Below, one piece after another: positions 6,916 through 13,868 of a stretch of 19,351 nucleotides of DNA. A program made the translations under genes and the position numbers. The stretch spans positions 1 through 19,351 of the forward strand of contig JAEYYQ010000575.1 of the NCBI GenBank assembly GCA_023428365.1, written 5' to 3'. Origin of the DNA: Pseudomonadota bacterium. Lineage in GTDB: Bacteria; Pseudomonadota; Alphaproteobacteria; Rhizobiales; Hyphomicrobiaceae. The notes beneath the pieces were generated by a model. The model worked only from the letters and a program-made list of their open reading frames with translations. It was not told the origin of the DNA and ran no database searches. Within the stretch, counting starts at the first letter, position 1; every line of letters starts with the position of its first letter.

Positions 6916-7224
6916 TCACACGCCGCTTGGTACGAACACGCACCGCGGCACATAGCTGCCGTCTCCGTTCTTGCGCACGCAGACGTGAGTGTCGGCATCG
7001 CGCGATGGCCGCTGCGTGAAGCCTTTGGGAACTTGCACCTGAAGGCCACCCGCGGTGAGACGCATGCCGCCGTCCGAGGTGGGCTCAACTTGATCTACGC
7101 GCATACAATCCCTGCCATCACAGCATTCGGCTGGATACCAGCTATGGGCGGAGACATCGCCTCCCAGTCCGCAGACGAGACCCGCGAACAGTACTCCGGT
7201 GCGCAATAATCCGACTCCGATCAT
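6916..7224 (-). CDS. Small secreted Cys-rich protein (HSWYPxECC family), unknown function
   Basis: This is a 102-residue exported protein. The ATG at 7224 is chosen because a GGAG lies 10 bases upstream; a TTG three codons earlier sits almost on top of that site. Residues 1-26 form a signal peptide with cleavage likely after VSA. The mature protein starts HSWYPAECCDGRDC (27-40), with further cysteines at 82 and 95, giving five cysteines in the mature chain and at least two possible disulfides. Small exported proteins starting with this motif are frequent as hypothetical proteins in Bradyrhizobium-like bacteria (recalled knowledge, not searched). The conserved His/Cys head could bind a metal or be a disulfide-stabilised fold. 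Function is unknown. Expression is monocistronic and convergent with the cupin gene. Confidence 0.75.
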   Translation of the reverse strand: MIGVGLLRTGVLFAGLVCGLGGDVSAHSWYPAECCDGRDCMRVDQVEPTSDGGMRLTAGGLQVQVPKGFTQRPSRDADTHVCVRKNGDGSYVPRCVFVPSGV

Positions 7225-7988
7225 CCCGATCAATCTCCGGAGCCCCTGAACCCGACCGGGGGCTAACGAATACTTGCGGAGCAGGTTCCAAGCAGCGCCC
7301 TCAGCGCGGCCTTATGCAGGACACCCTCGCGGCATGCAGTCGCTCGCCATCCGATCTTGAGCATTGATCGGTTGCTTTGTCTCTCACACGCCACACCTAT
7401 GCTGCATACGGATCGTCTAACGCCTGTGGAGAACATGATCGGTGAGAGGTGCCAGGCGTTTGCCAGCCTTGATTGGCTCTCGGGCGTCAGACACCTGCGT
7501 CTTCGCGAACTGCTTTGTGTATCAGATTGTTGACGGTGCCTGCCCCGCCATCGCATGGAAAATTTGGCGAGATTGCGGCATTCTCTCCGGCAACATGACG
7601 CTGCTCGGAAATCGCTTTCAGCACGCCGTCACGCCCCCAAAATCCACCCTTAGTCGGACGTTGCCCACTTGCACCAGTTCGCAGTGCGCGGCATTGTTCT
7701 GGGGCCAGCTCTTGGAGGGGTGGCGGAACTCCTGCGCCTTTGGCGCGCGAGTTTGAGGGCGAAAAGCAACAGAGGTGGTGCGGGGCCGCCTCTGTTGCTT
7801 GCCCTTCCTGGGCCCGAATATGCTCTAAACGCTTCCGATTTCACTCCCACATTAGTCGAAGCAGACGCCACGCTGCTTCTCGCCGCATGCGTCGCATGCT
7901 AGGTGTCTCGGCTGTTGGAACGTGTCCGACAAAAAAAATGATACAGTTCTCCATCCCCACGCCCCAATGAGAATCCGGTTCGCGCGTC
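7225..7988. other. Gene-poor intergenic region (about 760 bp)
   Basis: No coding sequence could be supported here on either strand. The open frames are rich in Arg, Ser and Cys, have no recognisable domain and contradict one another. What is seen is a small inverted repeat CCGATC...GATCGG (7351-7356, 7366-7371), a very strong hairpin at 7757-7804 and an A8 run at 7931-7938 upstream of the response-regulator gene. The region may hold an untranslated RNA or the remains of a decayed gene. Confidence 0.6.
7757..7804. repeat. Long perfect hairpin, possible interspersed-repeat or small-RNA element
   Basis: AAGCAACAGAGG (7764-7775) pairs perfectly with CCTCTGTTGCTT (7789-7800), a 12-bp stem with a 13-nt GC-rich loop. 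After a 3-nt bulge the helix can extend by GGGC (7757-7760) with GCCC (7801-7804). No T-run follows on the plus strand. The structure is too long for chance in gene-free DNA. It could be a REP-like dispersed palindrome, a decayed mobile-element end or the core of a small RNA. Confidence 0.6.
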
Positions 7989-8744
7989 ATGCAACAAGCC
8001 AGCAGAGACCTGGGCCAATTCATTGATGCCGAGCTTTGCTCGCGCCTTTTGCCCGGCGCACTGGCTGTGAACGGTCCCACAGTGGCAATCGATACGCGAG
8101 CATGCGCGGTGCTCGCGCCAGTGCTGCACGAGATCGCCGCATCCAGCATCAACGTTCCCGGATCGGATGCCAGTGATCAAACTGTCATCTCGTGGGCGTG
8201 CGACGACAGCGGATGCTGCGTGATCGAGTGTAAATTTGCTGATGGCCGCTGCCCGGTTTTTTCCTCTTCGGCCAGTAACGATATCGATTTCGACGTTTGC
8301 AATGATCGCATTCGCATTGCGCTGCCCGCTCAGTATCTTGCATCAGGCAACCAAACGTCGGTTTCCAGCGCTGCCACGTCACTACACGGACAAACGGTGC
8401 TGGTCGTCGAAGATCAGCTCATCATTGCTCTCGATCTCGAAATGCTCCTCCGCCAGCAAGGCGCTTCGCAGGTGCATGTCGTCGGCACGGCTGATGAAGC
8501 TTTGGCACTGATCGCCACTGCCGCGCCGGACATCTCCGTGCTCGATGTCAATCTGGGCAGTTCCACATCCTTCCCGGTCGCGAAAGAGCTGCTCCGTCTT
8601 GGAGTGCCCTTCATTTTTGCGACCGGCTACGGCAAGGAAGCGGATTTTCCCGCCGAGTTTCAGGCCGTTCCGTTGGTCGGCAAGCCGTATTGCCCTAAGG
8701 CGATACGCGATGCGATCGCTATCTCCCGCATGAGATCTGCGTAA
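7989..8744 (+). CDS. Response regulator with degenerate HWE-kinase-like N-terminal half
   Basis: This is a 251-residue cytoplasmic signalling protein. Residues 134-250 are a complete receiver domain: acidic pair E141/D142, phospho-acceptor D186 (SVLDVNLG), T212 (FATGYG) and K232 (GKPY). This receiver style is the one usually fused to the C-terminus of PAS-HWE hybrid kinases in Hyphomicrobiales. Residues about 10-110 resemble the ATPase half of an HWE kinase (NGPTVAID, LAPVLHEIA, then VISW). The Mg-binding N-box, normally HELATNA, reads HEIAASS, and no glycine-rich ATP lid is visible. The phospho-accepting His domain is absent. It probably receives phosphate from another kinase; no kinase or DNA-binding domain is present. 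The ribosome-binding site is weak. It could be a functional single-domain regulator with a dimerisation module, or a truncated kinase drifting toward loss. Confidence 0.8.
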   Translation: MQQASRDLGQFIDAELCSRLLPGALAVNGPTVAIDTRACAVLAPVLHEIAASSINVPGSDASDQTVISWACDDSGCCVIECKFADGRCPVFSSSASNDIDFDVCNDRIRIALPAQYLASGNQTSVSSAATSLHGQTVLVVEDQLIIALDLEMLLRQQGASQVHVVGTADEALALIATAAPDISVLDVNLGSSTSFPVAKELLRLGVPFIFATGYGKEADFPAEFQAVPLVGKPYCPKAIRDAIAISRMRSA

Positions 8745-8763
8745 TCGCGCGATCCGGAATGTG

Positions 8764-8797
8764 TTGCGGGGACGAACCTGACGATCCGCCCCCGCAA
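8764..8797. terminator. Candidate bidirectional terminator between convergent genes
   Basis: TTGCGGGG (8764-8771) and CCCCGCAA (8790-8797) form a perfect 8-bp GC-rich stem with an 18-nt loop, lying between the stops of the convergent response regulator (8744) and TAXI protein (8828). The flanks are only weakly T-rich, so efficiency is uncertain. Confidence 0.5.
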
Positions 8798-8827
8798 TTC
8801 TGATTCAGCGTGTGCCGAAAGGTTTGG

Positions 8828-9793
8828 TTACTTCAGAAGTCCGGCTTCCTTGTAGAATTTCTCCGCACCCGGATGGAGCGGAACAGCCAAACCGCTCAGC
8901 GCCGATTCCTTGCGGATCAGCTTGCCCTTGGCGTGTCCGGCATCGAGAACCGCGCGCGTCTTATCCGACCACAGCCCCTTGACGACGTTGTAGACGACAT
9001 CGTCGGGGATCTTCGCGGACGTCACCCACTGCGCACCGACAGCAAGCGTCGGAGTCGCGGGAACGTCCTTATAGGCACCGGCCGGAATCTCGTCCTTGGA
9101 GAAGAACGGTGCATCTTTCATCAACTTCTCCGCGCCTTCTCCAGAAATCGGCAGCAACTCCACACCGCCACCCGATGTCGCCAGCTCGCTGATCGCCGAC
9201 ATCGGATATCCGCCGGTGATAAAGAAGGCATCCACGCCGCCGTCCTTCATCTTCTCGGCGGCCTGGTTGGGCTTCAGGTACTCAGGGCTGATGTCCTTCT
9301 CGGTGATCCCGTAAGCAGCCAGCACCGACCGTGCATTGATCAGCGACCCGGAACCCGGCTCATCGAGCGATACGCGCTTCCCCTTCAGATCCGCGACCGA
9401 CTTCAGGCCAGACCCTTTACGTACGACGATGTGGATCGATTCCGGGTAAAGGTTCGCGATCGACCGCAGATCCGAGAGCTTCGGCTTGCCGTCGAATACG
9501 CCCGTGCCGGATGATGCCCAATACGCGACGTCGGCCTGGGTAAAGCCCGACTCCATATTGCCACCCGCGATGGCGTTGACGTTTGCCACCGAACCGTTCG
9601 AGGCCACTGCGGTCGAAACGAGCGACGGAGGCGTCGAGATCGCGTTCGCGATCATGCCGCCAACCGGATAGTACGTGCCAGCGGTGCCACCGGTGCCGAT
9701 GCGGAAAAACGCGGGCGTCTGCGCGAGAGCTGCGGTGATACCTGTGGTGGCCAGAACCAAGCCGGCAGCTACGAATGCACGACGGGAGACCAT
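8828..9793 (-). CDS. TAXI-type TRAP transporter solute-binding protein (orphan)
   Basis: This is a 321-residue periplasmic binding protein of the TAXI family, which normally feeds a TRAP permease. The ATG at 9793 has a GAGGAG site 9 bases upstream. The N-terminus VSRRAFVAAG fits a Tat-like signal, with cleavage likely after ALA at residue 24. The mature protein shows the TAXI pattern RIGTGGTAGTYYPVGGMIA, followed by periplasmic-binding folds (LKGKRVSLDEPGSGS near the middle). No TRAP permease gene (DctQM fusion) is nearby: the neighbours are a response regulator and a nuclease-like gene. TAXI proteins are reported to bind glutamate or related carboxylates, but the ligand here is unknown. It may be used by a permease encoded elsewhere. 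A promoter candidate is visible upstream. Confidence 0.93.
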   Translation of the reverse strand: MVSRRAFVAAGLVLATTGITAALAQTPAFFRIGTGGTAGTYYPVGGMIANAISTPPSLVSTAVASNGSVANVNAIAGGNMESGFTQADVAYWASSGTGVFDGKPKLSDLRSIANLYPESIHIVVRKGSGLKSVADLKGKRVSLDEPGSGSLINARSVLAAYGITEKDISPEYLKPNQAAEKMKDGGVDAFFITGGYPMSAISELATSGGGVELLPISGEGAEKLMKDAPFFSKDEIPAGAYKDVPATPTLAVGAQWVTSAKIPDDVVYNVVKGLWSDKTRAVLDAGHAKGKLIRKESALSGLAVPLHPGAEKFYKEAGLLK

Positions 9794-9842
9794 GTAAAGC
9801 TACTCCTCAATATGCCCGTGAGAGGGCAATTCCGAAGCCGCG

Positions 9843-9871
9843 AGCCTATGAAGACACCCGTAGCCTGTCAA
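9843..9871 (-). promoter_or_regulatory. Candidate sigma-70 promoter for the TAXI gene
   Basis: On the minus strand a perfect -35 box TTGACA (9871-9866) is followed after 17 bp by TAGGCT (9848-9843), a weak -10. Transcription would begin near 9836, about 43 nt before the ATG at 9793. The gene can therefore be independent of the upstream nuclease gene. Confidence 0.5.
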
Positions 9872-9928
9872 ACAGAAGCACTGCAGAAAAGCGCGTATCA
9901 AACTTTTGGATGAGTTCGCCGAGCGGGC

Positions 9929-10660
9929 TTAGAAGGTGCGTACGGGTTGCCAGCCCGCAGCAAGTGCTTCCGCCTCGGAACAGAACCAGCGCTCGCCCTT
10001 GGCGATGTTGATACGAACGGCGTTGTAGGAGCGATTCCACGGAAGGTGGTACGTCCGGCCGACCTTGGTGATGTTGCCCTTGATCGCGCAGCCGGCCGGA
10101 GCCGTATTTTCCGCGGTCGACCACCGGCCTGCGCGATAGTTCCACGCCACCTCGTTATCGGCCTGCCAAACCCCGACCTTGAGTTTGCGGGCTTCCGCCT
10201 CGACGTTGACCAGACGGGTCGAATAGCGCACGAACGCCCACGCAAGCCCCTCGCGGACCATTTCCGCATTAATTTCCGTCTTGCCAATCGAGCATACAGC
10301 CAGGATGCGGCTGTACTTGTCGGTGCCGGAACTCTCACAACGGACGTCCTTTCCCGCGACAAGCGCCGAAAGTTTGCGCGTCGCCGCCTGCCCGCACGGC
10401 CAGGAACGTCCTTGAAGATCCTTGCACTCCTGACCGGCTTCGGGAGCGTCAATGCCCTCCAGACGCACGCGGGCATCGCCCACGAACAACGTGTCGCCGT
10501 CGATCACTCGTGCCGCGCCAACAAATTCGTCGCGAGATGTCTCACGCGCGGCCTCGGAGAACCTCGCAGGGGAAATAGCTACCAACAGGATGGCCAGGAT
10601 CCCCGCAAGCGCCAGAGCTCCCAACGGCCGCGCCGTATATCGGCGAACAGATTCACGCAT
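9929..10660 (-). CDS. Thermonuclease (SNase-like) family protein, membrane-anchored or secreted
   Basis: This is a 243-residue protein with a staphylococcal-nuclease fold. A hydrophobic segment at residues 11-29 follows a basic N-terminus, so it is exported or anchored facing the periplasm. The SNase core spans about 46-170 and keeps the catalytic set: DGDT (D54, D56), R66 and D71 in RLEGIDAPE with E74, and R118 in KYSRILA. Real calcium-dependent cleavage of DNA or RNA is therefore plausible. Residues 190-243 form a second small domain (CAIKGNI, YHLPW, ERWFCSEAEALAAGWQP), with two cysteines, that recurs at the C-terminus of nucleases and cell-surface proteins. The function of that domain is not known to me. 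No strong ribosome-binding site precedes the ATG. The gene lies between MFS and TAXI genes on the same strand, apparently without functional linkage. Confidence 0.9.
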   Translation of the reverse strand: MRESVRRYTARPLGALALAGILAILLVAISPARFSEAARETSRDEFVGAARVIDGDTLFVGDARVRLEGIDAPEAGQECKDLQGRSWPCGQAATRKLSALVAGKDVRCESSGTDKYSRILAVCSIGKTEINAEMVREGLAWAFVRYSTRLVNVEAEARKLKVGVWQADNEVAWNYRAGRWSTAENTAPAGCAIKGNITKVGRTYHLPWNRSYNAVRINIAKGERWFCSEAEALAAGWQPVRTF

Positions 10661-10786
10661 AAGTTGAATCTGATCTGAGTCGTCAGGCTAGGTCGAGACG
10701 AAGCAGTGATTTATCGCGGCGGCTTGAAGTTGATTTGATGTCAATCGTTGTAAATACGCACGGGCACGGGTGAATCAACGAGAGTC

Positions 10787-11977
10787 CTACCGGTAAGGAT
10801 GTTCGCGTTGCAGCAACGCAATCAGCGCGCCGACGATCAATATCGCCGCCGACGCCCCCAGTCCCCACGCGAGACTTCCGGTTTTATCGGCAATCGCACC
10901 GGTAACGATCGGACCGACGATCTGCAGCGCGGCAAACGTCAAAGTAAATGCCGCCACCGCCTCGCCCCACACCACCGGCGGTAGGGACGTCTTGACGAAA
11001 GCGGTGATCGCCGCCGGAACCATGAAAAAGAAGCCGAACAGAACGGCGGACAGCAGCATGAATGGCAGGCTTGTCCCGAACAGCGGCAGCAACGCGCCAA
11101 TTCCGACGGCGAATTGAATGACCGCGATCGACGTTCCGCCCCTCCATGACGCAATCGGTCTCGCCCAGATGCGAAACGAAACCGTGGCCGATAGCGCCAG
11201 AACGATCCACATGCTCGCGACATCCGTTGCGGTCGCGCCGTGCTGGCGCATCCAAGCCACGATGAATGTCATGTAGGCGAAGTAACCCAGCGCGTTCAGG
11301 GCATAGGCGAGAAAGATCGGAAACATCGGCATCCGCGACCAGGGATGCGGTGACTTCTGTGCCGGCGGCGACGCAACGCGGCGGGAACTGGCCGTCGTGA
11401 GAATGCTGACCAACCCTGAAAACGCCCCCAAACCGATCCACGACCACGGCCACACGGAATCGCCGCCAACCGCGAACAGCCACGGGAGCGTCAAGCCGGG
11501 CAGCAACAGACCGAGCCCGCCACCTGAGAAATAGATCGCGATGGCCGAGGCAGCCAGGCGAGGATTGCCTGGGAATATACTGGCGGCCAGCACGCTACCC
11601 GAGATGAACACGGTCGCGCCGCTAACTCCGGCGACGGTGCGCAGAACGATCATTGTGGTGAAGTTGTCTACAAACCCCATCAGCAGGATCGCTGCGGCTG
11701 TCACCCACATGCCGACGTTGAACAAGGTGGACGGACCAAGGCGGCGAATGCTTGCCAGCGCGATAAAGGATCCAATCAGATAGCCCACGGCGTTGGCGGT
11801 TCCCAGCGCGCCAGCCTGGGTATAACTCCAACCAAGGTCTGCCTGCATCGCCGGCAGGATGAGCGCATAAGCAAACCGCGCGATTCCATTCGACACGGCA
11901 ATGCCCAGCGCCAAGCCCCCCGCGATCAAAAAGCCGCGACGAATCTCGGCATCGCTCAGCATTGGATTGGTGTTCAT
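10787..11977 (-). CDS. MFS transporter, YbfB/YjiJ family
   Basis: This is a 12-helix major facilitator superfamily carrier of about 396 residues. The start is set at the ATG at 11977 (MNTNPMLSDAEI). The open frame continues to 12199, but that stretch is Arg-rich, non-membrane and overlaps the divergent xdhC gene. Another ATG at 11962 is possible. The first helix carries the signature of the YbfB/YjiJ subfamily: GIAVSNGIARFAYALILPAM, then DLGWSYTQAGALGTANAVGY. Substrates of this subfamily are mostly uncharacterised, and export of small metabolites is often assumed. It is divergent from the xdhC operon, with about 135 bp between the two starts. The ribosome-binding site is weak. Confidence 0.9.
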   Translation of the reverse strand: MNTNPMLSDAEIRRGFLIAGGLALGIAVSNGIARFAYALILPAMQADLGWSYTQAGALGTANAVGYLIGSFIALASIRRLGPSTLFNVGMWVTAAAILLMGFVDNFTTMIVLRTVAGVSGATVFISGSVLAASIFPGNPRLAASAIAIYFSGGGLGLLLPGLTLPWLFAVGGDSVWPWSWIGLGAFSGLVSILTTASSRRVASPPAQKSPHPWSRMPMFPIFLAYALNALGYFAYMTFIVAWMRQHGATATDVASMWIVLALSATVSFRIWARPIASWRGGTSIAVIQFAVGIGALLPLFGTSLPFMLLSAVLFGFFFMVPAAITAFVKTSLPPVVWGEAVAAFTLTFAALQIVGPIVTGAIADKTGSLAWGLGASAAILIVGALIALLQREHPYR

Positions 11978-12112
11978 GAATGGGCCGCGAGCACCGGCAA
12001 GCCTATCCTGCCAGGGGGCGTTGATCCTGAACTCCGCGCTCCCATCTTGCAACGCAGACCTTGGCGGTAGATGCTCAGCGGATGCATCGATAAGACTCGT
12101 GGGAAGCGGATC

Positions 12113-13165
12113 ATGGCAGGACCTGTAACGACCGAATCGGCGGCGGTTCGGACCAGCGCACCGCGCACGGCTCAGCAATGGCTTGAGCGCGATGGCCAAG
12201 TGGCGCTCGCCACCGTGATCGACACCTGGGGATCAGCGCCGGTCCCTGTCGGTGGTCAGCTCGTCATCGGCGCCGACGGTTCATTTGAAGGATCAGTCTC
12301 GGGCGGGTGCATCGAAGGCGAGGTGATCACCGAGGCGGAAGAGGTGCTGAATGACGGTCATCCGCGCACGCTGTCCTTCGGCGTCACCGACGAAAGCGCC
12401 TGGAGCGTCGGACTGCCATGCGGCGGACAAGTTAAAGTCTTCCTGGAGCGATTGGATCGCCAAAGCGGCGGGCCGGAGCTTCTGCAGCGCGTCGTGCAGG
12501 CCAGCGACAAACGCGAAGGCGTAGTATTACGCACGCGTCTCGCCGATGGACAACGCACGCTCTTCGACCGCAATTCGCCGAACCTCGATCCGGATCTCGC
12601 CGCGCGCTTCCGCTCCGGCGAGAGCAAGCTGCAAAAGACACCAGACGGCGACGTCTTCGTGCAGGCACTCTTGCCACCCGCGCGCATTGTGGTGATCGGA
12701 GCAACGCACATCGCTCAGATCGTCTGCGAGCTTGCGCGTCTTTCCGGGTACGAGATCAAAGTCATCGACCCACGCACCGCATTCGCCTCGCCCGAACGTT
12801 TCCCCGGCATCGAGATCCTGCCAGAGTGGCCGCAGGACGTCCTGCCGCGCATTGGGCTCGATCCTTACACGGCCCTGGTTGTTGTCGCCCATGTCAGCCA
12901 CATCGACGACGAGGCGCTGAAATATGCGCTGAGATCCGATTGCCTCTATATCGGCGCCCTCGGAAGCAAGAGAAACCACGCGAAGAGAACCGAACGCCTC
13001 CTCGCTGCCGGCATGACAGAGGCGGAAATCGCGCGGATCAAATGTCCGATCGGTCTGGATATCGGCGCTCGCACCCCCGCCGAGATTGCAGTCTCCATCA
13101 TGGCCGAAGTCATCCTCGCGGTGCGCGGGGCGAAAACATCAACGAGAGGGGCGTGCGTCGGCTGA
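12113..13165 (+). CDS. xdhC: XdhC/CoxI-family molybdenum hydroxylase maturation factor
   Basis: This is a 350-residue cytoplasmic protein of the XdhC family. Characterised members bind molybdenum cofactor, help sulfurate it and insert it into xanthine dehydrogenase or CO-dehydrogenase-like enzymes. The N-terminal XdhC/CoxI domain (about residues 20-115) shows GSAPVPVGGQLVI and SVSGGCIEGEV, with GLPCGGQVKVF closing it. The C-terminal Rossmann-like domain (about 185-330) begins VVIGATHIAQIVCELARL and includes YIGALGSKRNHAKR and the GLDIGARTPAEIAVSIMAE end. The start at 12113 (MAGPVTTE) has GGAAG six bases upstream. A longer start at 12071 adds 14 residues with no support. The stop is 6 bp before the mocA-like gene, so the pair is an operon. 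No hydroxylase structural genes lie in the window. Confidence 0.93.
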   Translation: MAGPVTTESAAVRTSAPRTAQQWLERDGQVALATVIDTWGSAPVPVGGQLVIGADGSFEGSVSGGCIEGEVITEAEEVLNDGHPRTLSFGVTDESAWSVGLPCGGQVKVFLERLDRQSGGPELLQRVVQASDKREGVVLRTRLADGQRTLFDRNSPNLDPDLAARFRSGESKLQKTPDGDVFVQALLPPARIVVIGATHIAQIVCELARLSGYEIKVIDPRTAFASPERFPGIEILPEWPQDVLPRIGLDPYTALVVVAHVSHIDDEALKYALRSDCLYIGALGSKRNHAKRTERLLAAGMTEAEIARIKCPIGLDIGARTPAEIAVSIMAEVILAVRGAKTSTRGACVG

Positions 13166-13171
13166 TCGCCC

Positions 13172-13789
13172 ATGTCGAAAGTTGCCGCCATCGTTCTCGC
13201 AGCCGGGTCATCGCGTCGCTTCGGCGACGCCAACAAGCTGCTTGCCGAGGTCGCCGGACGGCCGCTGATCGCGCACTGCATATCGGCGTTCGCGGCCAGT
13301 CGCGCTTCTGACATCGTGGTTGTCACAGGCCCTGATCGGCAGGCAATTCAATCCGCGTTGGAAGAGTGGCCAGTGCGCTATACGCACAATCCCGACCATC
13401 TGTCCGGCATGGGCGGCTCTATCGCAGCTGGTGTTGCAGCGATCGCACCGGACAGCGACGGCGTACTGATCTGCCCGGGCGACATGCCGGGTATCACGAG
13501 CCAGTTCATCGATGACCTGATCGATGCGTTCGCCGCTTCAGGAGCCGATCGTATTATCCGCCCCACCCTGGCGGATGGCCGGCCGGCTCATCCCGTGCTC
13601 TGGCCCGCGCGGTTGTTTCCCGCCCTGAAACAGCTCAGCGGCCCTGAAGGCGGCCGCCGCATCCTCGAGGCCTTGGCCGCGGACATCGTGCCGCTCAAAT
13701 CCGACGACCGCGACACGGCACTCGACATCGATACGCACGACGATCTCGAAGCCCTGCGCGAAAGACTGCAGAAGCAGCATAGCAGTTAG
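13172..13789 (+). CDS. mocA: MocA/MobA-like molybdenum cofactor nucleotidyltransferase
   Basis: This is a 205-residue nucleotidyltransferase. MocA adds CMP to molybdopterin to make the cytosine-dinucleotide cofactor used by xanthine-oxidase-family enzymes. Visible are the nucleotide loop VLAAGSSRRFGDANKLL (8-24), NPDHLSGMGGS (73-83), the metal-binding CPGDMPGI (101-108), GRPAHPVLW (136-144), GPEGGRR (157-163) and the closing LDIDTHDDLEAL. The set fits MocA and related CoxD/PucB-associated proteins better than guanylyl-specific MobA, but the base cannot be assigned with certainty from sequence. The gene is separated by only 6 bp from xdhC, which strongly links it to maturation of the same molybdenum hydroxylase. 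The ribosome-binding site is poor, so translation may be coupled to xdhC. Confidence 0.88.
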   Translation: MSKVAAIVLAAGSSRRFGDANKLLAEVAGRPLIAHCISAFAASRASDIVVVTGPDRQAIQSALEEWPVRYTHNPDHLSGMGGSIAAGVAAIAPDSDGVLICPGDMPGITSQFIDDLIDAFAASGADRIIRPTLADGRPAHPVLWPARLFPALKQLSGPEGGRRILEALAADIVPLKSDDRDTALDIDTHDDLEALRERLQKQHSS

Positions 13790-13813
13790 GCGTCGCAGGA
13801 CTTGACGCGACGC
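13790..13813 (+). other. Short hairpin after mocA
   Basis: GCGTCGC (13790-13796) and GCGACGC (13807-13813) form a perfect 7-bp stem starting on the base after the mocA stop, with a 10-nt loop and no T-run. It may mark a processing point between mocA and the permease; a chance stem in GC-rich DNA is also possible. Confidence 0.35.
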
Positions 13814-13868
13814 GCCCCAGCGCCGAAAGCCAAGACCAACAACTCTAGGGTGGAAATCCGGACGGGGT

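Noticed and set aside
7442..7756. Open frame of about 104 codons in the gene-poor region
   Set aside because: There is no ribosome-binding site and no recognisable domain or signal, and the composition is unlike neighbouring proteins.
7917..7948. GGAAC element upstream of the response regulator as an EcfG general-stress promoter
   Set aside because: No CGTT-like -10 element lies at the required 16-17 bp spacing; the nearest GTT is 24 bp away.
11978..12199. N-terminal extension of the MFS gene to 12199
   Set aside because: The extension encodes an Arg/Pro-rich non-membrane stretch overlapping the start of xdhC. MFS proteins of this family begin just before the first helix, as from 11977.
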